Source: Actinomycetota bacterium
GTDB taxonomy: Bacteria; Actinomycetota; Actinomycetes; Streptosporangiales; Streptosporangiaceae
Assembly: GCA_021324595.1 (NCBI GenBank)
Contig: JAJPIV010000028.1
Location: forward strand, 19,286 to 83,285
Direction: 5' to 3'
DNA: 64,000 nucleotides
Below, piece by piece: positions 46,211 through 55,565 of this stretch (within the stretch, counting starts at the first letter, position 1; each line of letters begins with the position of its first letter). The notes beneath the pieces are model-generated. The model made no database searches, had not been told where the DNA came from, and saw only the letters and a program-made list of their open reading frames with translations. The position numbers were made by a program, and so were the translations under genes.

Positions 46211-47239
46211 TCAGGGCCGCTTCTCCGCGTGGCCGCCGAACTCGCTGCGCAGCGCCGACAGCAGCTTGTCGGCGAACGCTCCCAGGTCACGTGACTCGAA
46301 CCGCTGGTAGAGCGCGGCCGTGATGACCGGCGCGGGCACGCCCTCCTCGACGGCGGCGAGCACCGTCCAGCGCCCCTCCCCGGAGTCGGAGACATGCCCG
46401 GCGAATTCGGCCAGGTCCGGCGACCTGGCCAGGGCCGCCGCGGTGAGGTCCACGAGCCACGAGCTCACCACCGATCCGCGCCGCCACACCTCGGCGACCT
46501 CCGCCACGTCGATCTGGTACTGGTAGGCCTCCGGGTCGGTGAGCGGCGTGGTCTCGGCGTCGGTCTCGGTCTCCGTCCGGCCGGCGTTCGCGTGCTTGAT
46601 GATCGACAGGCCCTCGGCGATCGCGGCCATCATGCCGTACTCGATCCCGTTGTGGACCATCTTGACGAAGTGCCCGGCCCCGTTCGGCCCGCAGTGCAGG
46701 TAGCCGTCCTGGGCGGTGCCGCCGGGCTGGCGGCCCGGCGTCGGCTCGGCGGTGCCCGGCCCGGGCGCGATCGTGCGGAAGATCGGGTCGAGCCTGCGGA
46801 CCACCTCGGCCTCGCCGCCGATCATCAGGCAGTAGCCGCGCTCCAGGCCCCAGATCCCGCCGGACGTGCCGCAGTCAACGTAGTGGAGCTGGCGGGCGGC
46901 GAGCTGCCGCGCCCGGGTGATGTCGTCGCGGTAGTAGGAGTTTCCGCCGTCGATCACCACGTCGCCAGGGTCGAGCAGCGCCGCGAGGTGGTCCAGGGTC
47001 CGCCCGGTGATCGCCGCGGGGAGCATCAGCCAGACGGCGCGCGGGCGGTCCAGCCGCGCCACGAGCTCGTCGAGGTCCGCCGCGCCATCGGCCCCCTCGG
47101 CCACCAGGCTGGCGACGGCGTCGGCGTTCACGTCGTAGACGACGCACCGGTGGCCGTCGCGCATGAGCCGGCGGACGAGGTTCGCCCCCATCCGCCCGAG
47201 CCCGATCATGCCGAGCTGCATCGGGTGAGCCGTGGTCAT
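46211..47239 (-). CDS. gnd: 6-phosphogluconate dehydrogenase, decarboxylating (short form)
   Basis: 342 residues from ATG 47239. [20 protein letters not shown] is the NAD(P)-binding start, [13 protein letters not shown] and [20 protein letters not shown] are signature motifs, and [20 protein letters not shown] carries the catalytic Lys. The short form (300-340 aa) is the GntZ/YqeC-like type, often NAD-preferring. It overlaps pgi by four bases (ATGA), so the two are co-translated. Confidence 0.92.
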   Translation of the reverse strand: MTTAHPMQLGMIGLGRMGANLVRRLMRDGHRCVVYDVNADAVASLVAEGADGAADLDELVARLDRPRAVWLMLPAAITGRTLDHLAALLDPGDVVIDGGNSYYRDDITRARQLAARQLHYVDCGTSGGIWGLERGYCLMIGGEAEVVRRLDPIFRTIAPGPGTAEPTPGRQPGGTAQDGYLHCGPNGAGHFVKMVHNGIEYGMMAAIAEGLSIIKHANAGRTETETDAETTPLTDPEAYQYQIDVAEVAEVWRRGSVVSSWLVDLTAAALARSPDLAEFAGHVSDSGEGRWTVLAAVEEGVPAPVITAALYQRFESRDLGAFADKLLSALRSEFGGHAEKRP

Positions 47240-48870
47240 CGTTCTGCTCCCTTGAGCGTCCGGTAGCGGCGGATCAGCGCGTTCGTCGAGGAGTCGAAGT
47301 CCGGCGGGGGCGGCTCGGCCGCGGCCAGCCGCGGGGCGATCTGGGTGGCGAGCGCCTTGCCCAGCTCCACGCCCCACTGGTCGAACGAGTCGATGTCCCA
47401 GACCGCCCCGGCGGTGAACGTCGCGTGCTCGTAGAGCGCGACCAGCGAGCCGAGCAGGCGGGGGGTGAGGACCTCGGCGAGCAGCACGTTGCTGGGCCGG
47501 TTCCCCTCCATCACCCGGTGCGGGGCGACCTTCGGGTCGGTCCCCTCGGCGAGCACCTCCTCCAGGGTCCTGCCGAATGCCAGCGCCCGGGCCTGGGCGA
47601 GCACGTTCGAGGCCAGCAGGTCGTGGTGCTCGCCGATCGGGTTGAGCGAGCGGGCGAACCCGATCAGGTCGACCGGGATCAGCTCGGTGCCCTGATGCAG
47701 CAGCTGGTAGAAGCTGTGCTGGCCGTTGGTGCCCGGCTCGCCCCAGTAGACCGGCCCGGTCGGGTAGTCCACCGGGGTGCCGTCCAGCCTGACGTGCTTG
47801 CCGTTGGACTCCATCGTCAGCTGCTGCAGGTAGGCGGGGAACCGCTTGAGGTACTGCTCGTAGGGCATCACGCCGACGCTGCGCACCCCGAAGAACGCCG
47901 TGTACCAGACCACGAGCAGGCCCATGAGCGCCGGCAGGTTCAGCTGGAACGGGGCGGCGCGGAAATGGACGTCCATCTCGCGGAAGCCGGCGAGCATCTC
48001 GGCGAACCTCTCCGGGCCGATCGCGACCATCGTGGACAGGCCGATCGCGCTGTCCATCGAGTAACGGCCGCCGACCCAGTCCCAGAAGCCGAACATGTTC
48101 GCCGGGTCGATGCCGAACTCGGCCACCCGCCGCTCGTGGGTGGAGACCGCGACGAAATGCCGGGCGACCGCCGCCTCGTCGCCGAGGCGCCCGGTGAGCC
48201 AGGCCCGCGCGGTCCGGGCGTTCGTCAGCGTCTCGGTGGTCGCGAACGTCTTCGACGAGACGATGAACAGGGTCTGCGCCGGGTCGAGGTCCCGGGTCGC
48301 CTCGGTGAAGTCGGTGGCATCGACGTTCGAGACGAACCTGAACGTCAGGTGCCGGTCGCTGTAGTACCGCAGCGCCTCGTAGGCCATCACCGGCCCGAGG
48401 TCCGAGCCGCCGATGCCGATGTTCACCACGGCGGTGACCGGCAGGCCGGTGAAGCCGCGCCAGTCCCCGGACCTGACCCGGCTGGCGAACGCCGCCATCT
48501 TCCCGAGCACCTCGTGCACCTGGGCGACCACGTCGGCGCCGTCCACGATCAGCGACGTTCCCCGGGGCATCCGCAGGGCGACGTGCAGCGCGGGCCGGTC
48601 CTCGGTGACGTTGATCCGCTCACCGGTGAACATCGCCTCGATCCGCTCCCGCAGCCCCGACTGGGCGGCGAGCTCGAGCAGCAGCCCGATCGTCTCGTCG
48701 GTGACCCGGTTCTTGGAGTAGTCCAGGTAGAGCCCGGCCGCCTCGGCGGTCATCCGCTCGCCCCGGTGCGGGTCCGCGGCGAACAGGTCCCGCAGGTGGA
48801 CGCCGCGGATCTGCTCGTGGTGGGCGGCCAGCGCAGCCCAGGCCGGCCGGTCTCGCAGCGCAGCGGTCAT
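47236..48870 (-). CDS. pgi: Glucose-6-phosphate isomerase
   Basis: 544 residues from ATG 48870. [70 protein letters not shown] and [20 protein letters not shown] cover all PGI signatures, including the catalytic Glu and His. First gene of a pgi-gnd operon; with zwf and rpiA nearby this makes a dispersed pentose-phosphate cluster. Confidence 0.95.
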   Translation of the reverse strand: MTAALRDRPAWAALAAHHEQIRGVHLRDLFAADPHRGERMTAEAAGLYLDYSKNRVTDETIGLLLELAAQSGLRERIEAMFTGERINVTEDRPALHVALRMPRGTSLIVDGADVVAQVHEVLGKMAAFASRVRSGDWRGFTGLPVTAVVNIGIGGSDLGPVMAYEALRYYSDRHLTFRFVSNVDATDFTEATRDLDPAQTLFIVSSKTFATTETLTNARTARAWLTGRLGDEAAVARHFVAVSTHERRVAEFGIDPANMFGFWDWVGGRYSMDSAIGLSTMVAIGPERFAEMLAGFREMDVHFRAAPFQLNLPALMGLLVVWYTAFFGVRSVGVMPYEQYLKRFPAYLQQLTMESNGKHVRLDGTPVDYPTGPVYWGEPGTNGQHSFYQLLHQGTELIPVDLIGFARSLNPIGEHHDLLASNVLAQARALAFGRTLEEVLAEGTDPKVAPHRVMEGNRPSNVLLAEVLTPRLLGSLVALYEHATFTAGAVWDIDSFDQWGVELGKALATQIAPRLAAAEPPPPDFDSSTNALIRRYRTLKGAER

Positions 48871-49046
48871 GCCCGCGACACTAGCGCGTGGCGCCCCGCC
48901 GGCGGCCCGGATCCGCGGCGCGGGCAGCGGGGCCCAGCTCGCGCCCCGCCGGCCGTGCAGGCCGGCCCGGGGCCCGTGGCGGGCACCCGAGCCCCGCGGC
49001 CGGGCCCCGGCGCTGGGCCGCGGGGTTGAGCGCGATACTGCAAGGC

Positions 49047-49070
49047 ATGACGGAGAACGCGAAGTCATGA
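49047..49070 (+). other. Seven-codon upstream reading frame, copied from the ligase start
   Basis: ATG 49047 opens the peptide MTENAKS and its TGA (49068-49070) overlaps the start ATG (49067) of the downstream gene as ATGA. The first fifteen bases (atgacggagaacgcg) are an exact copy of the first fifteen of the downstream gene, so a 20-bp-spaced duplication of the start region has created a translated leader. caagg precedes it as a weak ribosome site. Confidence 0.5.
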
Positions 49071-50191
49071 CGGAGAACGCGGCGCCGGGGGGGCTGCGGC
49101 TCGCGGGCAGGCGGTTGCCCCTGCTGGACCGGGCGCGGGTCTACAGCTGCGGTATCACGCCGTATGACGTGACCCACCTGGGGCATGCCGCGACGTTCGT
49201 CTGGGTGGACGTGCTGGCCCGGGTGCTCGGCGCGGCGGGAGTCGAGGCGCGGCTGTGCCGGAACGTCACAGACGTCGACGACGTGCTGTTCGCCGCGGCT
49301 GAGCGGTCCGGGTCGGCCTACGACGCGTTCGCCTCAGTGCAGCAGTTCCAGTTCGACCAGGACATGAGCGCGCTGGGGGTGCGCGAGCCGCAGTTCGCGC
49401 CGCGGGCGCGGCGCAACGTCGGCCAGGTGATCAGGCTCGCCGCCGCGCTGCTTGAGGTCGGGGCCGCGTACGCGCGGGACGGCAGCGTGTACTTCCGGGG
49501 CGCGGGAACCGCGGAGGCCGCCGGGCTCGGCCGGGACGAGGCGCTCGCGCTCGCCGCCGAGCACGGGGGGCGCCTGGACGACCCGGCGAAGGACGACGAG
49601 CTGGACGCGGCGGTGTGGTGCCGGTCCGGCCCCGGCGAGCCGGGCTGGCCGTCCCCGTGGGGGAACGGGCGGCCCGGCTGGCATGCCGAGTGCGCGGCGA
49701 TGTCGCTGTCGGTTCTCGGCCCGGCGATCGACGTGCTCGCCGGCGGCGCGGACCTGCGCTACCCGCACCACGCCTACCAGGCGGCGATGGCGCAGGCGGT
49801 GACCGGGGTGGCGCCGTTCGCCCGGGCCAGGTTCAACGTCGGCGTGGTCAGGCTGGGCGGGGCGAAGATGGCCAAGTCGGCCGGGAACCTGGTGCTGGTC
49901 GCCGACGTGCTGGCCGCTCACCCGGCCGCCGCCCTGCGGCTGTGCCTGATCGACCGGGCGTGGGCGCGCGACTGGGATTACGCGGAGGCGGAACTGGACG
50001 CCGCCACCGCCCGCCTGGAGCGGCTGTACCAGGCCGCCGGGCGGGCGGGCCGGCACCAGGACGCCGCGTGGTCGCGGATCGCCGGGGCGCTCCGCGATGA
50101 CCTGGACGTGCCCGCCGCGCTCGCAGTCGCCGAGGAGGCCGGAGGCGCGGCCGCCAGGAACCTGATCTCGGTGCTCGGGCTCAGCGAGTGA
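49067..50191 (+). CDS. MshC/CysRS-like cysteine-activating ligase
   Basis: 374 residues, class I tRNA-ligase fold without an anticodon-binding domain. [19 protein letters not shown] combines the zinc Cys (28) with the HIGH motif in its MshC-like form (THLGHA); [10 protein letters not shown] and YPHHAYQ supply the other zinc ligands; [11 protein letters not shown] (near 265) is the KMSKS motif. MshC joins cysteine to GlcN-inositol in mycothiol synthesis and is normally about 410 aa, so this shorter protein may be MshC, a paralogue, or a cysteinyl-carrier enzyme of a biosynthetic pathway. Divergent from pgi. Confidence 0.72.
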   Translation: MTENAAPGGLRLAGRRLPLLDRARVYSCGITPYDVTHLGHAATFVWVDVLARVLGAAGVEARLCRNVTDVDDVLFAAAERSGSAYDAFASVQQFQFDQDMSALGVREPQFAPRARRNVGQVIRLAAALLEVGAAYARDGSVYFRGAGTAEAAGLGRDEALALAAEHGGRLDDPAKDDELDAAVWCRSGPGEPGWPSPWGNGRPGWHAECAAMSLSVLGPAIDVLAGGADLRYPHHAYQAAMAQAVTGVAPFARARFNVGVVRLGGAKMAKSAGNLVLVADVLAAHPAAALRLCLIDRAWARDWDYAEAELDAATARLERLYQAAGRAGRHQDAAWSRIAGALRDDLDVPAALAVAEEAGGAAARNLISVLGLSE

Positions 50192-50249
50192 GGCCGGGAT
50201 CCTGCCCCGGCGCGGTCCGCGTCGGCGGCTACCGCCTTGGCCCGGCCGG

Positions 50250-50570
50250 TCAGGGCGCCTCCTGAAGGAGGATCACGCGGGCCCACGGCGGGGGCGGGCG
50301 GTCGGGCCTGGCGAGCAGGCCGACGATCACCCGGATCCCGGCTGGCGGGGCCGGCGGCCACGGCGTGTAGCCGTCGGTGAGCACGATCACGACCGAGGGC
50401 CGGGGCCGCAGCGCGGCGGCGGCGCTGATGCCCGCGCCCATGTCGGTGCCGCCCCCGCCGGCCAGCCGCACCTGGCTGGCGCGGCTCACCCGGCGCGCGG
50501 CGTGGACCCGCGTGTCCACGGCGAGCACGCTCACCTGGCCCTGGCGCAGGCCGGCCCACCGGGACGCGGC
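50250..50570 (-). pseudogene. C-terminal stump of a VWA-domain protein
   Basis: Minus strand: RWAGLRQGQVSVLAVDTRVH, then VRLAGGGGTDMGAGISAAAA (MIDAS TDM part) and SVVIVLTDGYTPWPPAPP, GIRVIVGLLA, followed by a stop. This is the last ~105 residues of a VWA-like (DUF2201-type) protein; the N-terminal ~300 residues including the DxSxS motif are missing. It is joined directly to the remains of the AAA ATPase that normally precedes it. Confidence 0.72.
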
Positions 50571-51131
50571 GTTCCCACAGCGGCGGCAGCTCGGGAATCC
50601 GGAGCCCCGGCCAGCCGGAGGAGAAGCCGGCGGCGACCGTGCGGGCGTCGACCGGCCAGTCGAGATGGCAGAACCGGTTGGCGAGCGGCGGCGAAAGGTC
50701 CCAGCCGCGGGCCGCCTGCCCGGGCGGGTTGGCCGCGGCGACCACCGTCACATCCTCGGGGAGCGCCAGGTCGCCGACGGTGCGTTCCAGCACGACGCGG
50801 AGCAGCGCCGCCTGCACGGCGGGCGGGGCGGTGGACACCTCGTCGAAGAAGACGAGGCCGCGGCCGGCCGTCGCGAGCGCGGTCGCCCAGCGCGGCGGGG
50901 CGGAATCGACCCGCGCCCTTCGGCGGCCCGGTGGTTCACCACCGGCAGGCCGGCGAATGTCCGACGGCTCGCGGATCGAGGCGATCACGGTCTCGCAGGG
51001 CCACCCGGCCGACGCCGCCATCGCGCGGATCACGGACGTCTTGCCGGTGCCCGGCGCGCCCACAGCAGCACGGGAACGCGCGCCGCGATCGCGACCCCGA
51101 GTGCCCGCGCCACGGCGGCCTGGTCGTCCAT
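50571..51131 (-). pseudogene. Frameshifted MoxR-like AAA ATPase
   Basis: From ATG 51131 the minus strand reads [20 protein letters not shown] and LLW, loses a base, and continues in another frame as GAPGTGKTSVIRAMAASAGW (Walker A). Further shifts occur around 50940 and 50900; GRGLVFFDEVSTAPPAVQAA (Walker B) and VTVVAAANPPGQAARGWDLS (sensor 1) are intact pieces. It fuses to the VWA stump near 50570, so the C-terminal lid is lost. MoxR/VWA pairs act as chaperone-like remodelling systems; this copy is dead. Confidence 0.75.
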
Positions 51132-51199
51132 CGCTCACAGTCTGCCCGACGGGCGGCGAGATTTGCCCCTGGCGGGCGGGCTCTGGCAGGCTCGGGGGC

Positions 51200-52494
51200 A
51201 TGTCGGCCGCTCCCGGGTTCGATGCTGAGCCGTACCTTCGGCTGGCGGGGGAGCGGACGCTGCTCGGGCAGGGTGAGGGCGCGCGGTGGGGCTCGCCGGT
51301 CACCGGGGCCGCGCGGGCGCTGGTCGCCGCCGGAGTGATCGACGCGGAGACTGCCACCGAGGTGGCCGAGGAGCACCTGCTCGCCATGGCACTTCGCGAG
51401 CCGGGCGGCCCGGCGGCGGTCATGCGCGGGGCGCGCGGCCGGAGGGTGCGCGCGGCTGCGGGGCGGGCGGGCGCCGCGGGGCGGGCCGCTCCGCCCGCGC
51501 TCACGCCGTGGCGCGTGGTCACGTGTGACCGGTCCTTCGCCGTCGGCGCGCTGCGGCTGCGGGTGACGTCGGTGCGGCTCGGCGAGAACGCGGCGTCGGT
51601 GGGCGGCGCGGTGTCCGGCAGCCCCCCGCACGGCGGGCCGCCGTCGGTCACGCTGGCCGACGATCGCGGCACGACCGTCACCGCCCACTTCTCCGGCGGC
51701 GGGAACCGGGAGTGGCGCGGAAGCTACACGTCCGCCGCGCCGCTGAGGCGGGACACCGCGTGGATCGAGATCGACGGAGAGCGGATCGAGCTGGCAGGCC
51801 CGCCAGCTCGATCCGCCGAGGTGAGCGTGAGGCGCTGCCCGAGCAGGATCCGGCGGTGCGGCACCTGTGGCGCAGGCTCGCGGTGCCGGAGCACGGCCCC
51901 GGAGGAGGCGTGCTCGACGTGGCGGTCGACGCGCTCGTCGCCGCCGGCGTCCTCGCTGCCGATGCGCCTGAGCTCGCCGACGTTCGCGCGGTCGAACAGG
52001 CGATGCGTGGCGGGCGGTTCCCGGGCGCGCCGCCGGGGATGCCGTCGGCCCCCGCGCCCCCGGGGCGCGGCCGCCCGCTCCCCGAGCCGTGGCGATCAAT
52101 GCTGTCGCGGCGCGGCGTGAGCGAGCGCCCGCCCGCCACCGTCGCCGTCGGGGCGGTGACCCCGCCGTTCGACGGGATCAGCGTCGGCGTGCTGGTGCTG
52201 TCGGTGACCGAGGGGGGCTTCGAGATCGAGGTCGAGGTCACCGGCCGCGCGCTCGGGCTCGGGCCGTTCGACCTGTCCGTCGGGGACGAGGCGATCGCCT
52301 GGTTTGCCGCCGACGACCGCGGCAACCACTACCTGGGGGCACCGGAGCACTGGGGCGGCGATGGCGTCCGCCGCAGCGGGACGATCGGGTTCTGGCCCGG
52401 CCTCGATCCGCGCGCGACGCGCGTCGACCTGATGCCCACGGCCCGCGCCGCGCGGGCCGTGATCAGGGTGCCGCTGGGAGGGGGCTCCCCATGA
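51200..52494 (+). pseudogene. Conserved hypothetical of the AAA/VWA locus, split by a -1 frameshift
   Basis: From ATG 51200 the protein runs in one frame to ERIELAGPPARSAEVSV (51829) and then continues in the -1 frame as EALPEQDPAVRHLWRRLAVP through to VIRVPLGGGSP and a stop at 52494. One missing G near 51829 explains the break; restored length would be about 431 residues. The C-terminal part has a beta-rich domain (GGFEIEVEVTGRALGLGPFD). A perfect 15-bp hairpin (51781-51816) ends ten bases before the break. It could be a decayed gene, a sequencing error or, less likely, recoding. The stop overlaps the next start (ATGA). Confidence 0.7.
51781..51816. repeat. Perfect 15-bp inverted repeat inside the frameshifted gene
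   Basis: GCGGATCGAGCTGGC (51781-51795) and GCCAGCTCGATCCGC (51802-51816) are exact reverse complements around the six-base loop aggccc. It is the longest perfect hairpin I found in the window and lies in coding sequence. Confidence 0.95.
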
Positions 52495-53087
52495 CCTCGG
52501 AGCCCTGGTGGTCCGGCGTGCCCGCCGCGCAGGCGCGGGTGGAATGCGGCGGGCGACGGCACGTCGTCCGCTGGCAGGAGGGCCGTCTGCTGGCCGTCGA
52601 TCACGAGGACGCCGACGCGGAGCGGACGCTCGCCGCGCTGGGCGGTGACCGGTGCGCCTGCACCGACGTGCTCGACGCGTGGGAACGGCACGCCGATGAC
52701 CTTCGCGTGCTTGTCCTCGCCAGGCGCGGCGGCGCCGACCAGCTGCCCGCGAGTCCGCCCTGGCCAGCCGCCGGCTGGACCGGTCGGCCCGCCTCGCAGC
52801 GAAGCGTCGCGTGGGCGGTCCTGGCGAAAGGCCCGCCGGCCGCCCGCCCGGCCCCGTTCACGGGCCGCCCTGGCCAGCCGTCCGGCACCGACCCGGACGA
52901 TGAGCTGATCGGCCTGCTCGGGCTCGGCGGTGGCCTGCTCAGCTGGCTCACCCAGGTGTGGGCGAAGGGCCTTGCGACGGTGGCGGGCCGGTTCTGCCTG
53001 GCCGCGGAAGGCGCGGGTAGCCGGCTGGACCTGCTGGTCGTCGGGCCTGACCTGCGCGAGCGGCGGCGCGTTCACCTGGACGGCTGA
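52491..53087 (+). CDS. Hypothetical protein coupled to the AAA/VWA locus
   Basis: 198 residues from ATG 52491, coupled by ATGA to the frameshifted gene upstream and by TGATG to glycerate kinase downstream. WWSGVPAAQARVECGGRRHV, VRWQEGRLLAVDHEDADAER and DVLDAWERHADDLRVLVLAR suggest a globular N-terminal half; DELIGLLGLGGGLLSWLTQV is a hydrophobic stretch. I recognise it only as a usual companion of the MoxR/VWA pair; function unknown. With its partners broken it may be on the way out. Confidence 0.6.
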   Translation: MTSEPWWSGVPAAQARVECGGRRHVVRWQEGRLLAVDHEDADAERTLAALGGDRCACTDVLDAWERHADDLRVLVLARRGGADQLPASPPWPAAGWTGRPASQRSVAWAVLAKGPPAARPAPFTGRPGQPSGTDPDDELIGLLGLGGGLLSWLTQVWAKGLATVAGRFCLAAEGAGSRLDLLVVGPDLRERRRVHLDG

Positions 53088-54190
53088 TGCGGGTCGTCGT
53101 CGCCCCCGACAAGTTCAAGGGCAGCGCGACCGCCGGGGAGGCGGCGGCGGCGCTGGCCGCCGGGCTGCGCCGGGCTCGGCCGGACGCCGAGGTCGTGCGG
53201 CTCCCGGTGGCCGACGGGGGAGAAGGGACGGTGGCCGCCGCGCTAGCCGCCGGGTTCCGGCCCGCGAAGGTGACCGCGGAAGGGCCGGACGGGCGCCCGG
53301 TCCAGGCGACATTCGCGATCAGGGACCGCACGGCGGTCATCGAGCTCGCTTCCGTGGCCGGGCTGCGCCTGCTGGCCCGCCCGGCGCCGCTCACCGCGTC
53401 CACCTTCGGAGTCGGCCAGGTGATCGCGGCGGCGCTCGATGCCGGGGCCCGGGAGATCGTGCTCGGCCTCGGCGGCAGCGCGAGCACCGACGGCGGCGCG
53501 GGCCTGATTCAGGCGCTCGGGGCACGGCTGACCGGCGTGGGCGGCCGCCCGCTCGGCCGGGGCGGAGCGGCCCTCGCCGGCCTGGCGCGCGTGGACCTGG
53601 CCGCACTGCGCCGTCCTGCGTCGCTGCTGGTCGCGTGCGACGTGGACAATCCTCTGCTCGGCCCGGCGGGGGCCGCCGCGGTGTTCGCCCCCCAGAAGGG
53701 CGCGGGACCGCAGCAGGTGGCGGTGCTGGAACGGGCGCTGGCCCGGTGGGCCGAGCTGACCCGGGTGGTGACCGGGCGGGATGTGGCCGGTGCTCCGGGT
53801 GCGGGGGCAGCCGGCGGCACCGGGTTCGCGGTGCTCGCCTACCTCGGCGCCCGCCTCGTCCCGGGGATTGACCTCGTGCTCGAGATCGTCGGCTTCGACG
53901 CCGTGGCATCCGGCGCCCGGCTGGTGGTGACCGGCGAGGGCAGCCTGGACAGTCAGACGTTGCGCGGCAAGGCCCCGCTCGGGGTAGCCAGGGCAGCGGC
54001 CCGGCTCGGCGTTGACGTGGTCGCCGTGGCGGGGCGGGTCCGGTTGTCTCCGGCCGAGATCGCCTCGGCCGGATTCGCCCGCGCGTATTCGCTGGAGGAC
54101 CTCGCGCCGCGCGCCAGCGTGTCGCGGGCCGTTGAGCTGCTGGAGCGCACCGGCGGCATGATTGCGGAGGATCTGCTCACCGGCCAGTGA
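53087..54190 (+). CDS. glxK: Glycerate kinase
   Basis: 367 residues. VVVAPDKFKGSATAGEAAAA, LPVADGGEGTVAAAL, TFGVGQVIAAALDAG, VLGLGGSASTDGGAGLIQAL and VVTGEGSLDSQTLRGKAPLG are the diagnostic motifs of the GlxK/GarK family, which phosphorylates D-glycerate to 2-phosphoglycerate. Start overlaps the upstream stop (TGATG). Links glyoxylate/serine-type carbon to glycolysis. Confidence 0.93.
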   Translation: MRVVVAPDKFKGSATAGEAAAALAAGLRRARPDAEVVRLPVADGGEGTVAAALAAGFRPAKVTAEGPDGRPVQATFAIRDRTAVIELASVAGLRLLARPAPLTASTFGVGQVIAAALDAGAREIVLGLGGSASTDGGAGLIQALGARLTGVGGRPLGRGGAALAGLARVDLAALRRPASLLVACDVDNPLLGPAGAAAVFAPQKGAGPQQVAVLERALARWAELTRVVTGRDVAGAPGAGAAGGTGFAVLAYLGARLVPGIDLVLEIVGFDAVASGARLVVTGEGSLDSQTLRGKAPLGVARAAARLGVDVVAVAGRVRLSPAEIASAGFARAYSLEDLAPRASVSRAVELLERTGGMIAEDLLTGQ

Positions 54191-54201
54191 CCCGTGCCGG
54201 G

Positions 54202-55229
54202 TCAGGCGGCTGCCGGCGGGCTGTGGCCGCGGATCACGCGGCCGTCAGGGCTGGCGGCGGTCATCGTCCCGTCGGGATTGAGCCGGATGGTCCAGCCCCG
54301 CTGATGGACCAGGACCAGGTGATGGAAGCTGCAGAAGAGGCCGAGATTGTGCAGCGCGGTGGCGCCGCCCTCACTGCGGAGGCGGGCTGGCCCGCCCGGT
54401 CAGGCAGGCAACCGGAGGCGATCAGCCGCCGCATGGCCTCCTCCAGGGCGTCGTGCTCGCGCTGGGCGCGGGTCCGGGTGTCCTCCGGGCCGCGCCGCTT
54501 GCCGAGCGCGTCAAGCACGGCCTGGACCGCGGCGGCGCACCGCGGCGTCAGGTCACCGGTCAGCCTCCCCGCGCCCTGGTAGCGCATCGCCAGGCGGACC
54601 GATCGGTCCTCGAATCCGTCGTCACCGCGATCCGGGTCCGGCCGGGCGGTGCGGCGCCGGATCTCCTCGGCCAGGTGCGCCAGATCGGCGAGGCTCGCGC
54701 CGGCCGCCGCGGCGGCCTGCAGGATCTGGTCGCCATCCTCGCGGGCCTGCTCGGGCAGCGCCTCGGACCCGTCGCAGAGCGCGCGCCCACGACACCGACA
54801 GCTGGCCCGCCGCCAGCGCCCGTGCGACCGCCGGATGCTTGCCCAGCCGCAGCGCCCACCCTGTGACCGCGGATGCGGCCGCGCCAGCCATCCGGCAGCG
54901 CCACCGCAGCCACGACCGCGCCGACCGGAGCCGTCGGGCTCGAAGTCCCGCTGAGCCTCGAAGGCACCCGCGACCCGCGACCTTGCGGCCACCAGCGCTC
55001 CGGCCACCCGCTCCAGTCCGGCGAGGCAGCCCGCGCGCTCCGCGCCGGTCAGCGCCGTGCGATCGGCCGTTGCCAGCCAGGCTAGTCCTGCGCGCGCCAT
55101 CGCCATCGCCTCCGCCGCGCACCCGGGCTCGGGGAGGCCCGCGCCGGTCGGCGCGGCGTCAGGGGGCGGGGCTCCTCCCGCGCGCTCGCGCTCGCCGGGC
55201 GGCGTGCATCTCCGGCCAACATCGCGCAC
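54202..55229 (-). pseudogene. Broken DUF222/HNH (13E12-type) gene
   Basis: Minus strand: AGLAWLATADRTALTGAERA and GCLAGLERVAGALVAARSRV are the DUF222 start. Frameshifts scatter the middle (WLRWRCRMAGAAASAVTGWA, LGKHPAVARALAAGQLSVSW, ILQAAAAAGASLADLAHLAE, LTPRCAAAVQAVLDALGKRR). After CLPDRAGQPA about 80-100 residues are missing, then the HNH end appears in another frame: GGATALHNLGLFCSFHHLVL, VHQRGWTIRLNPDG, and a stop at 54202. Related M. tuberculosis 13E12 genes are SOS-induced. Dead gene. Confidence 0.75.
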
Positions 55230-55292
55230 GCGGCACCGCCACTCCGGATCCTGCGTGGCTTACGTCCATGGCTGCCGGTCGTGACCCGTAAC

Positions 55293-55306
55293 CAAACTGT
55301 TGTTCG
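55293..55306 (-). promoter_or_regulatory. SOS (LexA)-box-like site upstream of the DUF222 remnant
   Basis: Read on the minus strand the site is CGAACAACAGTTTG, close to the actinobacterial LexA consensus CGAAC-N4-GTTCG with one mismatch (T for C in the right arm). It lies about 64 bp upstream of the DUF222 remnant on the same strand, as in SOS-controlled 13E12 genes. Confidence 0.6.
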
Positions 55307-55565
55307 TGAGCCTAGCGACGGCCTGCCATCCGGCCGGCGATCCTGCGCCGGCCTGTGGACAGGACGACCGGGCCGCGGCTGCCTGTGGACGACGACTTGA
55401 CGCGTCCACTGCGGCTTGCCAGGCCGGAGGGCGCCGCAAGGCACTTCCGCGCCAGCCGGCAGGCGCGGGACGCGAAAGTCGGCTGGCGCGGGCGCGCCAG
55501 CAGGGACACGAATGCAAGCGCGGCGACGGCGGAGGGACGCAGCCGCCGGCGCGCCTACCGGGCGT
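55307..55565. other. Non-coding rest of the gap between DUF222 remnant and nitroreductase
   Basis: The stretch carries two cctgtggac(a/g) copies around 55355-55390 and otherwise no recognisable gene, hairpin or domain. The convergence point for the nitroreductase terminator is expected near 55560 but no clear stem is seen. Confidence 0.4.
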
